This document shows positions 12,246 through 27,938 of a DNA stretch of 64,000 bases, piece after piece. How positions within the stretch are numbered: the first letter of the stretch is position 1; each line of letters opens with the position of its first letter. The translations under genes were made by a program, and so were the position numbers. The notes below the pieces were generated by a model. It was not told where the DNA came from, did not search any database, and was given only the letters and a program-made list of their open reading frames with translations. This DNA comes from Thunnus maccoyii (taxonomy: Eukaryota > Chordata > Actinopteri > Scombriformes > Scombridae): contig NC_056539.1 in the NCBI RefSeq assembly GCF_910596095.1, forward strand, positions 10,729,501-10,793,500. The letters are read 5' to 3'.

Positions 12246-14433
12246 TTATAAGTACTGGGGAAGATCCTTCTCCACCACCTGGAAGAAAAACAAAAGCAGA
12301 AGTTGACATTTATTACATGTGGCAATGAAACATATTAAGACCTGGAGATACATAACAATACACAATATTAGTTATAAGTTATAATTAATTCCAATTCTCT
12401 CTCGTTTGTTGATTCATTTCAGTTATTAATCTCATTTTTTCCTGTCTCATATTCACAGCACAACAGCGGAGTTTTCAGTTGTCCGCAGTTTTATATCGGA
12501 CTGGTTTTATGACAGCGAATGAAAAGATTTGTTGTCAATGTTTAGACAATGTAGCTCTGCCAGGAAAAATAATGACACGGCCACATGGGAGAGATGATGA
12601 TAAGAGAGGATATCAAAACATTTAAACCAACTAAATTTAGAACATTTGTGTAAAAAGTGAGATGTTTTGTACGTACGCTTGGATCATCCAAGGGTCCGTA
12701 TCTCTTCACCACCTGCCCCTCTTTGTTGATCAAAAACTAGACAGAAAAGGAAAAGGAGGAAACATGAAATTTTAACAATGGTGTTTTTTAAGAATATACT
12801 TTAAAACATTTACATAATTCTATATCTTCAAATATGGCTTAGCCAGCTATATTGCATTCATAGCTGTACTGATAATACAGAGGAGATAACGCTGGCTTAT
12901 CACTGACGCACAAGAATACGAGGACAGCTATAAACTCTGTTGATGTCTAAACATATAATAAATAACTGAAATATTTACCTTAGTGAAGTTCCACTTGATG
13001 CTACTGCAGGAATTAAAAAAATAAATCATGTTAGAAGTTAGTCAATAATTGATATACAGTATCTTCATGTAATTCAATCAAAAACATATTTACCAGTTTC
13101 ATGTCATTATACCTATAACTGATCATGAAATGCCTTTGTTTCATATTCAGGTGAAAGCCACCCTGCTTTTAGTCAATAATTTGTTTGCCACTTACTTTCC
13201 CATGAAGCCTTTCCCGTTGGGCTGCTCCTTCATCCACTTCCACAGAGGGTGGGCGTTGGCCCCGTTCACATCGATCTTACTGAACATGTCGAACTGAGCG
13301 TTGTAGGACTGAGCAAACTGCTTGATCTGAGTTTCATTGCCAGGCTCCTTTAATGCAAAGGATAAGAATATCAAATGATAGATAAAATAGCTGCTATTCC
13401 AAAATGGAAAATGGGCTGATAAAAAAAAAGATAAAAGGTTGACATAATGTAATCCAATCTTTCCCTTGATTTCACAGATTGCAGATATGATAAATAAAAA
13501 GGCATTAATGACCAAACTTCCATGTTGGTAGTTAAAGATACACTGTGAGGTCTCATCAAGACCTTTGTCATATCACCATGTTGTTTTACATTCTGCATCT
13601 GTGATTTATGAGCAGACTGGTTAATTGCAGAGTGATGTGAAATGTACCTGGTTCCCAAACTGGTTAGAAGGGAAGGCAAGGATGTGTAAACCTCTCTCAG
13701 CATACTTGGCGTGCATCTGGGTAAACTGAGAGTAGTTTACTGGGGTTTTGCCTCATTTAGAGGCAACATTGGTGATGATGACAACATTCCCCCTAAAAAG
13801 GAAATATAAATAGACACAAACAAAATGTTTCATTGATTGGTGGATTGTAATAGGATGCTGTTGCACATTTAGGGAGAGGATATGTCATAAAGTCACCTGT
13901 ATTTTTCTAGGGAAACCAGGTTGCCATCGATATCTGTCGCTGAGAAGTCATAAATAGACGTGGCCGTCTGCCAGTCCTCTGTCGGTGCAGACTGTCAGAA
14001 AAAAAGAAAAAAAGAGTTAAGCGATGGGAGCTTTCTTCCAGAATCAGACACTTTTATCCTGCTGTGTGATTATTAAATAACAAGAAATACATTAGAAATC
14101 GGTATACACATGTCCGATGAAAAGTTATCTTTGAGAATTAGAGGGTTGAGTCTCTGCTGGGTGCAAATCATTCAAAAAATACGCAACTATATTACATAAT
14201 AGATACATAAAATGTAACAAAATAAATTAAAATGAAATCTATTAGGAATGCATCCAATTCACAGATGTCACATCCTATTACAAGTGATAAATTGAGGGCT
14301 ACACAACCTGACATTGTCCAAAAGCTAATTCCAGCACTGCAACATAAACCAGTGTTTCAGCTCTCATCTCATTCAGTCTTACCATAGCCTGCAGCAGGAC
14401 AGAGAAAAGGACAGCGGACCCTATCAGGCGCAT
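12246..14433 (-). CDS. gpx4: Phospholipid hydroperoxide glutathione peroxidase (selenoprotein)
   Basis: Reduces lipid hydroperoxides in membranes with glutathione and protects against ferroptosis. Coding exons, 5' to 3' on the minus strand: 14433-14383, 13991-13897, 13792-13648, 13347-13196, 13003-12979, 12736-12677, 12278-12246; together 561 nt, 186 aa. The TGA at 13753-13755, in Val-Ala-Ser-Lys-Sec-Gly-Lys-Thr, is the selenocysteine codon (residue 62), supported by the SECIS at 12060-12120. The rest of the catalytic tetrad is present: Gln97 in the FGNQEPG context, and Trp152 and Asn153 in IKWNFTK. The first exon encodes a short hydrophobic leader ([17 protein letters not shown]) that may target mitochondria or the secretory route. 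The end, EKDLPQYL, matches the family. Human GPX4 has Gln before Sec and Cys in FPCNQ; here these are Lys and Ser. The gene is head to head with polr2e, as I recall for human. Confidence 0.95.
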
Positions 14434-15982
14434 GATTGCCCTTCAGTAAGGTCCTCTCACCCTCACTGTCAGACCACAATCCCACTACTGAGAGAGCAAA
14501 CGTTCCAGTGTCCTCATGTAAAGGCAGCGAGTGATCATTAACTGAATAGATAGGCTGTGATTCTCCAATAGGTCTATCTCTGATGACTAATGAATCCACA
14601 TCAGAAATGCAGGTGTACTGCGGTCCACAGTCCACAACATCACCTCATACAGACTGTTACAGACTCCTTATAAAAGCAAAACATTTAGGTCATGAGGGGT
14701 TCAGTTCCATGTGGCCGGGGCAAAGGGCTGGAGGCTGTCTGTAGAAACTCATAACCTTGTTACATAATGTGCTCGATGACTCAAAGAAAAAATAAAAGTT
14801 ACATCAGTGCAGCAGAATAATTTGCAGCACAAAAACAAATCTCACTCAGACATAAAAGTCACAATGGTTTGTTCACACTACCAGATAATTATAATCCGAG
14901 ACAACAAGAGATTCAGTGTTTTGAACAGTTAGAGAATGCTGGCCAAGTTACTTTTCCATGACAAAACAACAAATTAAAATCTGGTAATACTGGCTGAACT
15001 GCCAAGCAAAACATTGCATAACTAACCAAGTGATTAGGTAAATTGCTGATCTGATTAGATCAGATTATTTCTCAGTTTTCTGGCAGGTGTGCTTGGGAGT
15101 CATGCTTCATGGCTTGGCTTTGACAAATAGTTACAAACAAGTATCAATATCGAAAATTTACAATGTATATGTTCTTAAATATTTATAGATAAACTATATG
15201 ATTCAAAACATACAATCAACTAGCCACAAGTGTATGTTAATGAAAATGACAAACGATACATTATATGTTTTGTGAACAACTATATATATTAAATAAACTA
15301 AGAGAAATTTCTATAGGCAGTACAAACATATTTTTGCACAATATGGCTAAGCAGGAGTACACAGCCAAAGTTCTTTTCATATTCATGTGAAAAGAACTGT
15401 GAGAACAGAAATACAGCTTTCAATATAATAATATAAAATAATATCCAATTTAGGCTACTTAACACTTCTATTCCACTACATTGCAGAGAGAAATGCTGGA
15501 ATAATAAAATATCAGCTGTAGCTTAACAGAAAACGTGCTGATATGACCTTGTGTTACAAAACCGTTAAAATGACTGAGCCTGTCACTGTATTTCCCAGAA
15601 TGATAAACTGATCATCAGCTGATACAGGCGACCAGCCAGAGGAGGGAGTGCTGCTGCAGAAACAAACAACACTCATGTTACCTTCAATTCAGTGATGTGC
15701 AAATACTAAACAGTGGTAGCTCAACCTCTCTTCGTACAGTGTAACCCTGCACCAATTTATGAACTGCATGGGACAACCATGAAGGTGGTTGTACTTGAGT
15801 TAAATGCAAATTACAGACTTTAACTGCACCAGTAGAAACTCTGAAACTACATTCAAGACACAACGTGGAGGATTTATGAATGAAAAACAGCTGTTGAATA
15901 TACAGATGTTGAAGACAGGCAGTTGCTGACATCACTTTTACGCAAATTACAAATCACAGGAGCACAAACATGTATGTACCGC

Positions 15983-16573
15983 TGTTTTGGTTTAACTTGT
16001 GACCGTGTTAACTGGTGACCTTCAGAGTCCGTCGTTATCTTAGTGACGTCAGCTGTCGAGATGAAGTTAGATGTTCAATACGGATAAATATTAGTCTCGC
16101 CCTCTTTTTTGTCTTACAGTGTGTAAATTAAACGGAAGCAAGAAGCATTCACATTTCTTGAAGTGACTTCTAATGTGGACAAACATGGATTAGCAGAGCA
16201 GCTAGCGTCTAATGAGGAGTCATCATTATTATACATCGGTTACACATTATATACATTATATATTGGTTGAATATGGGTCACTTTCCGATTGAGGATAACA
16301 GTATAAAATCCCAAAATAGGCTACAGCTGCACTGCCAACTTATAGGCTGCGGTTTGTTTCCCACATTATAAGAAACGAGACGTGAATTCTTCTTGTGCAC
16401 AATTTAACCTAAATAGTCAGCGTAGTTATTAAACACAGATAAGCATGCATTTAAAATGATTAAAGTAAAATTAAAGGCTGTGTTCTTAACAGCTATCGTC
16501 CGTCACTCGGAGCAACCACGACGCATCTGCCGAAAGTCACCAGTTAACACGGTCAGTCGTTACACCGAAACAC
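15983..16573. mobile_element. Inverted-repeat-flanked element (MITE-like)
   Basis: Arms of about 55 nt at 15983-16036 and 16515-16573 are inverted copies. They include an identical 19-nt core at 16001-16019 and 16536-16554 (GACCGTGTTAACTGGTGAC and its complement). The interior of about 480 nt has no open frame of note. This fits a non-autonomous DNA transposon inserted upstream of gpx4. Target-site duplication could not be settled by eye. Confidence 0.6.
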
Positions 16574-16592
16574 CGTAGAGGTTTTACATTAC

Positions 16593-16685
16593 CATTGTGG
16601 AAAATACAAAGTACAGTACCATCGCCAGTAGTACTCCACTGCTCGCCACAGCCCCAAATGTCAAAATCACATGTAGCGGCTTCAT
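16593..16685 (-). CDS. Possible alternative first coding exon of gpx4
   Basis: On the minus strand an ATG at 16685 opens 31 codons with a basic start and a long hydrophobic stretch (MKPLHVILTFGAV, then GVLLAMVLYFVF), ending Ser-Thr-Met at a GTAATG donor. The phase is 0, the same as the donor of gpx4 exon 1 at 14383, so it could splice in frame to gpx4 exon 2 at 13991. This would give a signal-anchor form. Mammalian GPX4 does use alternative first exons, which makes this plausible. Against it, an A-rich run directly precedes the ATG and nothing else supports transcription. It could equally be a chance frame. Confidence 0.3.
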
Positions 16686-16831
16686 TTTTTTTTTTTTTTT
16701 TTTAAAAAAAAAACAGAGGCTACATTTAGCCAGATCAATAGCTACATTCTGAGTGTAGCTGCAGACTCCGCCCTGCAGGCTGTTATGAAACACGACGTGA
16801 GAATCATTCAGAAAGTTAATTCAAATAAAGT

Positions 16832-16898
<67 letters not shown>
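16832..16898. repeat. ATT trinucleotide microsatellite
   Basis: Uninterrupted TTA/ATT repeat of about 22 units in AT-rich sequence between gpx4 and polr2e. Confidence 0.97.
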
Positions 16899-16899
<1 letters not shown>

Positions 16900-17610
16900 A
16901 ACGTAGTTGTTTTTAAAATTTCACCTACATTTTTTACATTTTTCAAATTTTTTTTATTGAAACTTTATTTATCGTAACAATCAATTTTTTAAAATAAAAA
17001 TAAAAATAAATATTAAAATAAAATAAAGGCATTTTCCAAAGATGTAATTATAATAATCGATTCTACATATATTCTTTTGGTTTTGAAGAGATTTTAACGA
17101 GTTCAAAAATATGTGAAATCGTTAGGGAACATAGAAAATAATGGTAATTTCTTTGAAAAACGACATTTGCGAATAAAAAACTTACCCATTACAATCATCA
17201 CATTAACAGTGAAATCCATTTTAGGGTCTTTACATTCAAAATATATTATAACATCTTTAACAGAACGTTTAAAATTACGTTTATAGTGGAAATGACAGCT
17301 AAAATCTGACCTAAATGTGGCAACAAAGTTACTGTTGAAAAAGAGATTGAGAGTAAGTCATTCATTTTCATTTTTACAAAAAGTTTCAGTTAGCATGAAA
17401 ATCAACAAAACGTGAAACTAAGACATTAGTGGGATTTATGTTATGTAGGATTTTTAAATGTATTTATATTTATTGGGTTTTCAAATTTACACAATATTAT
17501 AGATTGGGATGATGGGTGGGGAATAACTTTATTTATTTGTTTGTTTGTTTATTTATTTAATTATTACATAATAATTTAGATTAGATAGGAGAATTGAGGT
17601 TTATTTTCAA

Positions 17611-18330
17611 TCCAGTAGACGGCGGTAATGCAACATTTTGGATGCAAACCGCCTTTAAAAATATACAAGGAAGAAGAAACTGTCAGACACCCAGCTACAG
17701 ACAGTACAGGGTCTGCAGTTGTAGTACCAAGCCACAAGATTGAAATATTTAAATGCACTTCGGATTTCTCAGCTGTTTATACAGTTGAGTTGTAGGCCAT
17801 TTTTATGGCTCTAGAATGGATTGAACAATAAAGATCAATCTAGACTATCTAGTCTTAAATTGGGTATGTCCAATAGTCATCAGGTTTTATTAGTCAAAAT
17901 AATGACAATTCACCCAAGAGCAATAGAACAAGGCGCGAACATCATATTCTTATGGGTCTCAGCTCATATAGATGGCAGGGGGAAATGAAAAAGTGGACAA
18001 ACTGGCTAAACAAGGACTTAGGAAAGAAAAAATAGACATTTGCATCAAACTATCCAAACAAGAGAGAAAGAGCATTGTATGGAGAAAAATCAACACAGAG
18101 CGGCAACAGCATTGGGGTCAGGGGGAGAAACAACCAACTGGTCTCTGTGGGCATTGTCAGGAGCCAGAAACTGTAGAACATGTCATCACCAACTGCAATA
18201 GGTATACGTCAAAAAGGGAGGAAATGCAAAGATTATAATCAGGACATTGTAAGAGCTGAGTAACGCCAGAAGATGGCAGTAATGCGACTACATGGATCCC
18301 GGCAAACACCGCAGAAGAAGAAGAAGAAGC
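17611..18330 (+). mobile_element. Decayed non-LTR retrotransposon (RNase H / C-terminal end)
   Basis: An open frame from about 17867 to 18238 encodes the end of a retroelement polyprotein. It has an RNase H-like motif (FLWVSAHIDGRGNEKVDK) and then a CGHCQ-x4-VEHVITNC zinc-knuckle-like motif with two Cys, one His and one Cys, typical of the C terminus of RNase H-bearing LINEs such as the I group. Upstream, ALEWIEQ (start of the RNase H fold) is followed by a stop, so the copy is dead. A 3' tail with GGCAGTAATGCGA and a run of GAA/AAG repeats follows at about 18262-18330. A second tail of the same type lies at 17611-17680 (GGCGGTAATGC, then GGAAGAAGAAA), so two truncated copies sit in tandem. 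Confidence 0.7.
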
Positions 18331-18469
18331 GGACGTCATCAGTCTGTGCGGTAAACGAGAACGTGCGTCGCATGTTTGGCCGGAAGGGTTTTTGTATATT
18401 CTGATCTGATAGATGACCAAAAATTGAAGTTTGAATTAAATCCAGAACAAGTGAAGCATTTGAGAGAGT
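18330..18469 (+). promoter_or_regulatory. polr2e: polr2e promoter / 5' UTR
   Basis: Short stretch between the AAG-rich retrotransposon tail and the polr2e start codon. It has CpG-containing sequence (GCGGACGTCATC, GAACGTGCGTCGC) and no obvious TATA box. The GACGTCA at about 18333 is a CRE-like site. The proximal promoter therefore abuts, or partly overlaps, retroelement sequence. Confidence 0.5.
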
Positions 18470-22036
<3,567 letters not shown>

Positions 22037-22554
22037 CAGTTAGGTAAGTGTTACTTGGACAAACACTTTAATTAAGGTCAAGACAATCAGATAAAATTTG
22101 GTGTGTTATATTAGACTTTTTGTTATTTTTGTTTTACTATTATTTATATTCATGTACTTGAAAGCATTAGAAATTTAAAGACCTCTGCATGTGTTGAATT
22201 TGGGACTGTTCTGGGATTTAGGCGAGGTCACCACACTTCATGTGTAAACAAGACGTGTTCATACATGAAGTGTGATGATGATGATGATGTTGTTGCGAGT
22301 TGTCAAAATTAACTGGAAAGTCTTGCAGGTGTCAAACCGTGTTTTTACATGCCTTCACATTTGACACAACAGGAGTCATCAGCCAACATAAATGGAAAGT
22401 ATTTTGTTTGTGTTTATTTCCCAGATTTTGTTCTGATCAACATTTTGGACCAGTGAAGGAAACAAGATGTTACACAGCCTTCATCCATGGATTATCTCTC
22501 TGCTTTTGGCTTATGTGGTTTAAATTGTTTTTCTTGTAATTACTGATTTTGTAA

Positions 22555-22560
22555 AATAAA
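22555..22560 (+). terminator. polr2e: Polyadenylation signal of polr2e
   Basis: AATAAA about 520 nt after the stop codon, followed by a T/G-rich stretch (GAGTGTTGTTTTC). It is the best-placed signal for the plus-strand transcript. Confidence 0.65.
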
Positions 22561-23032
22561 CTATTCAAAATGGAACAGAGTGTTGTTTTCTTTAACCTAT
22601 GCAGTTCACAGTCTCACCATTTAACAAACAGGAGGTTTTAATTTAAAGCACAACACAAATCTGTTGCTTTATAATCTACAGACATTATGCTGTAATGATT
22701 TTTTAGAAACCTACCTTCCTCTTTCTCCATCTGAAAGCCATGCTGTAGCTGCCAGACTGAAGCTTTTAAAAATGGCCGGCTGATTCTGCCTCACATCACA
22801 GATCAAAGTTACCGTCCACAGCTATGAATTGTTCTGTTGTCCCTCCCGCTGTGAGGAAGTGAATACATCATAGCTTTCTTGTCAGTGCTACCAATTTCTC
22901 ATTTGGTTAAATTATATTTTACCCGCTCACCTTTTGATAACCCTACTTCCCCTTTTCTCTTCTGTCACCTGTAAACATCACAAACAACAATAATGAACCA
23001 ACAAGACTTAGATGACTTTAAAATACAGAATC
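22561..23032. other. Tail-to-tail spacer between polr2e and arhgap45
   Basis: About 470 nt between the two convergent polyadenylation signals. No gene, RNA or clear repeat was seen. Confidence 0.6.
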
Positions 23033-23038
23033 TTTATT
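23033..23038 (-). terminator. arhgap45: Polyadenylation signal of arhgap45
   Basis: TTTATT on the plus strand (AATAAA on minus) about 420 nt beyond the arhgap45 stop. The gene converges on polr2e here. Confidence 0.65.
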
Positions 23039-23456
23039 AAAATAGACAGAACATTCATAAGGCAATACAGGCAACATTTAAAAGAAACGGCTGATTTTTT
23101 TTTATTTTTATTTTTTTATAATTTTACTCCTGAAATAAAACCAGCAGCACTTTAATAGAATTTGCAGGCATTCTGATGTGACTTGCTACTCACTAGCCCT
23201 CAAGCAAGTAACAAGTAAATACACTTTAAAATACCAAGAGTGCTTTAATCATTCGAGATGACACCTCAAACGACCAGAGTAATTGCGTCAAACAGCAGTA
23301 AGCGTGCAGCTGTTCCTCTGACAATTCGATACAGCTGCAACAGATTAAAAACTTAAATTTGCTCTTAATCTACATTTAAAAATAATCCCCTCTGTTTCAA
23401 TTTTGCTGTACTGTAAACTGACTCTTGCCGCTCAAGTCATGAGTTTGACAATGATA

Positions 23457-26400
23457 TCAGACAAACTCAGGCTCACTGTCCCTGTTTCTTGTCAGAGGCA
23501 ACTTCTTCCCACACAGAGGTGCCAGCGGATGCCCCGACAGGTTTAAGATAGGGGAGCAGGGGTAGTTGTTGTTTGACTGGTTCACGTTGAGCTCGGCCAG
23601 TGAGGCGCTCAGATCCTGCTCTGTCCCTGTTTCGTCATCTGGGGGCGCGCTGTCTGGCAGCGCGGGCGGCTCCGCTCCTTCTGGGTTTTCTTGGTCCTGA
23701 TCTGTGTCTTGTTCTGGATCGGTGTGGGTTGCAGAGTGGCTGGACAGGTCCAGGCTGTCCCTGTAGCTCAGCTGGTCGTCGTCCATGCTTACCTCGCTCT
23801 CCTGCTTTATCAGAATCTGGGAGTGTGCGGTCCGCTGGCCGCTCTCGTCCAGCTCTGAGTCGGAGTCGGGAAGCTGCTCGCTGGAGCCCAGCGACCCCAG
23901 AGAACTACCTGCATGGCGATACATTTCATACATTTCAAACACAGGCCTGTTGATATAATAATTATATATTTAGAAGTGATTCTGCCAACTTTTAAATACA
24001 ATGAACTTAATGGGAGCTACATGGACATCATGATCTGATTTTTATTTACACAGAACTAAGAAGTTGTAAATTTGAATCTACAACATGGTAAATGGACTGT
24101 ACTTGTATAGCGCCTTTCTAGTCTTCTGACCACTCAAAGCGCTTTTTACACACTAATGACACATCAGGAGCAATTCTGGGTTCAGTATCTTGCTCAAGGA
24201 CACTTTGACATGCAGACTGGAGGAGCCGGGAGTCAAACCGCCGATCAGCTCTACCTCCGGAGCCACAGCCGCCCCAATAACAATATTATACAATCTAGGC
24301 TTCATGAGGACTTACTGCATCCCTCCTCCGTCTTGTCAGAATCTGGTTTGTTCTGCTCCTCTCTGCTTCCATCCTCCTCTCCATCAGGGGAGCTCCCTGT
24401 CTTGTCTGCAGTACTATCCTGAAAGAAATGGAAAGACTGTCATTCAACATGAAATCTATCACAGTATTCTTTTATGCTGGTCTTTTATAACTAACGGCAT
24501 GTTGAACATGCAAATCAGAAGAGAAGATTATAGGTCATAACTCTGGATGGGGAAATGGATGTACTGACATTTTAACACTTCTGTTTTTTGCCTGTTGACT
24601 ATTGGAGTGACATAAAGGGGAGCCATCACATAACAGGCCCGGGTCAGTTCAACTGAAAAATGTGCTGCAATGCAAATGAGAAATGAGGAAGTGTAATCTA
24701 CAGGAAAACAATAGTCAAATTTATTTCTTACTCTAGCTGTCATTGTAGGCAAATCATTTGGGTTTACAAACAGTAATCTACCTCCAATATTTCATATAAA
24801 CTTCAGCCCATGGTAATTTAAAAAGGCTCAGCAGTCTATTTCAGTATAAAAAAATACTGCAGTTAATAAAGTTACTACCCGCATTATAAAATGTTACACA
24901 TATTTCCTGGTACAAACGCATAATTAGTGAGACGACCATCCATCCACAGAAGACAGAGGGTGCTACCTGTTGAGTGGAGGTGGAAGCAGAGCGGCTGGTT
25001 TTGTGTGACTGTGAGGTTTTAGACTGGAAGATGGATGAGTAGAAGACTATGAGGGCCTCCACAATGCGGGCCTGGTGGGGGTAATCAACCAGAGAGGACA
25101 GGGATATTGTGGCCCCGGTTGGACGCGGACGCATCAGGGAGGGTCCAAACACGATACCCAAGTTACTGGGACTCATCTTGTTATCCTCCTCCAGCTCTGC
25201 AATCCTGGAAGGAAGGAGGAATATATTATGAGGAGGGTCAGGGATGAATGACAATTCAGCACAGTCTGGTCTCTGCTGTTATCAGATAGAACCGGCATAA
25301 TTACTGACCTACGAAGGTGGCGAATGATGTAGCGCAGCGTGGCAACGTTAGCCTTGGGCAGCTCGCTCACAAGTTGCCTCAGTTTGTCCACTAGGTTTAG
25401 GACATCTGGGTCTGTGTCAGGGCCCCGGTCCTCCAGCCCCTTGCTCACTCCTGGGATACTACGGCTCGATTCTGCCTCCTCTCCCTCTGGTGTGTCTCCT
25501 TGTGTGTCTCCACTGTGCAGACTCTCTTTGGCCAATCCCATCAGACTGTTGTACATGCGGAACGGCATGATTGGCTCCGGCAACTGAGGGTGAAGGACAC
25601 GGGAAAAAAGTATGTTAGAGGGTTTAAAATAAGCATGAACACAAAACATTTAATGTGTGGTGAAGCAAGACTTGCAAGTAACTATAAAACATTTATTTTT
25701 TTAATATTTAATTAATTGCATTAACAGACTTCATGAACAAATTAAACCAATCAGTAAGAAGTCCAGATGATTGCCAGTGAGAACTCTTGTTCAGGTAATA
25801 TGCAAATAAACAACAATCTAAATAAAAAAAAAAAAACTTTCAAGTTGATTTACATATTCAACTGTATGTCTGTTTTAATTGGATTTGTCCTTTGCTGGAC
25901 TGATTTATGCATTTTACATACATACACATACAAGTTTACTTTTTAAAATTAATCCTTCTTAATTGTGAAATATAAAATAATGAGCTACTTTCTGATTATT
26001 TGCAACAGTCTTTTGGTCCTCCATGTTTCTGATAGTTAGAGGTTTAATAAAATATTATTTTTTAAAAAACAAGATAAATATATGGATGTTTATGTGCTTT
26101 ATTATACTAAAACTTTGAACAAGTAGAGGATTACTACTACTACTACTACTACTACTATTACTATTACAACTACTTATACTCTCTCATAAACTGTGATCAT
26201 GGGCTGCTTAGAATGTGTTAGCGCACGTCTCTGGTTGATGAGGTGATGTGTACCTGTCTGAGGTAAAGCTTGAGGACGTTGCTAATGTCATGTGGCGAAC
26301 ACTGGGACAGTTCGACCAGCTCCTTGCCATTCTCAAAGGCCTGACAGAGCTTCTCCACACGAGTCTTCACCCCGTTCACCCTGTAGATGCCCTGCAAGCA

Positions 26401-27891
26401 GGAAGCAGACGGTTTAAAATGCCTCTGTGTGTGCCTGAAGCAAAGATTCAAACATGCAGCATAAATAAATTCTCACCTTCATCTTGAGTGCCCGTCTCTC
26501 TATCTCAAAGATACATTTGGTGATGATGAAGGGGATGCCGTCACTGGCACAGCTTGCTACCGCAGTGAACTCTCTGCCGAACAGCTGCAGGCGGCCCTGC
26601 AGCTTCTTGTGGCCACACTGGATGGCCAGAGTCTCCAGACAGCGCTTGTGGCACGCCAAGAAACACTGAAGACAGAGAAGAAGGTGTTGACCAGATGGAC
26701 CACATCTAATCATCAATGAGACGCTTCAAAAGCTGCACATTTCTATCTTTAAATACATTCCGGGATGTGAATCACTCTCGAAAGGTTGAGACATGATGAA
26801 GAGCTCACCTCCTCACACTCGGCTCCCTGGAAGTAAACGTAGCTGTCACACTCCCTGCACTTCGCAGGGGTGCGTAGCTTCCTCAACCGGTGGGTCTGGG
26901 CAGCTTTAGACAAGCCGATGTTACGGAAAGGCCTGGTGGAAGCCACCCCATCAGGATCCATGCCGTTCATATCTGAAGAGAATGACCGTCATCATACACA
27001 CTCCAGAAAACTCACACAAAACCCACATCCTGCAATGTGAAGACTGATAATGCATTTTCACACATGATATTAAGGACAATCTGTAAATCTTACTTGGACT
27101 TTCAAATGAGGCAACATTCCCGTCTTTCTCATCTGCATCCTCATTGGACGACATTGTTCCAGTGGATGACGTCCGAGCCATTTTGCTGATGTCACCTAGA
27201 ATAAATAAATACAGTTTAAATATGTTACTATGTGTGCTTTTAAGAACATGAGCTGAGGAAAAGGTGACACAATTCTCATTTATTGTTATTTATAAATGAG
27301 ATATTCTGGTGTTTGTTACTGTGAATCTGTACAACAGCACTGAGCTGTAGCTTACTTGTGCTGGCAGTGGGAGACTCCAGGCCTCCCTCTCCTCCAATAC
27401 TGTCATCGCTCACTATTGAATCCCAGGACTTATGGCCCTTCCCTGCGGATAACAAAAGAAGTATATGGGAATAGTGAGTATAAAACATAGTGGGTTTGCT
27501 CAGCTAAATACAATCCTCACTGATATTTTCTATTTCATTTTGCCACTTGTAAAACTATCTATGCATTCATGTTCCTTTGTTGAGCACTTTTTAAACTGTC
27601 CTTACTCCTCATGCATGGTATCTTTTTTTCAGCACAAACGCAGCTACCAAGTCTGACTTATTAGTTTTTTTAATTTAACTAAAGTATAAAGCTACTAAGA
27701 ACCCAAATTACAAGAAAAATGACAGGACCTATAAAAACAATTTATTAATCTTTAGTGATAATCACTCAAAATATTATTATAGAACATCCAGCTACAGTTG
27801 TAAAAGTTGTGAAAGAAATTAAACTATATTACAGTATATTTACATTTAAAGGGATTCTATCTCAACTCATTTTGTGCCTTTTTCATTGAAA

Positions 27892-27938
<47 letters not shown>

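Noticed and set aside
13753..13755. In-frame stop in gpx4 suggesting a pseudogene
   Set aside because: The TGA sits exactly at the selenocysteine position, all other exons are intact and a SECIS follows, so this is a normal selenoprotein.
23600..23953. Plus-strand 117-codon frame
   Set aside because: Antisense to the last arhgap45 exon; no homology recognised.
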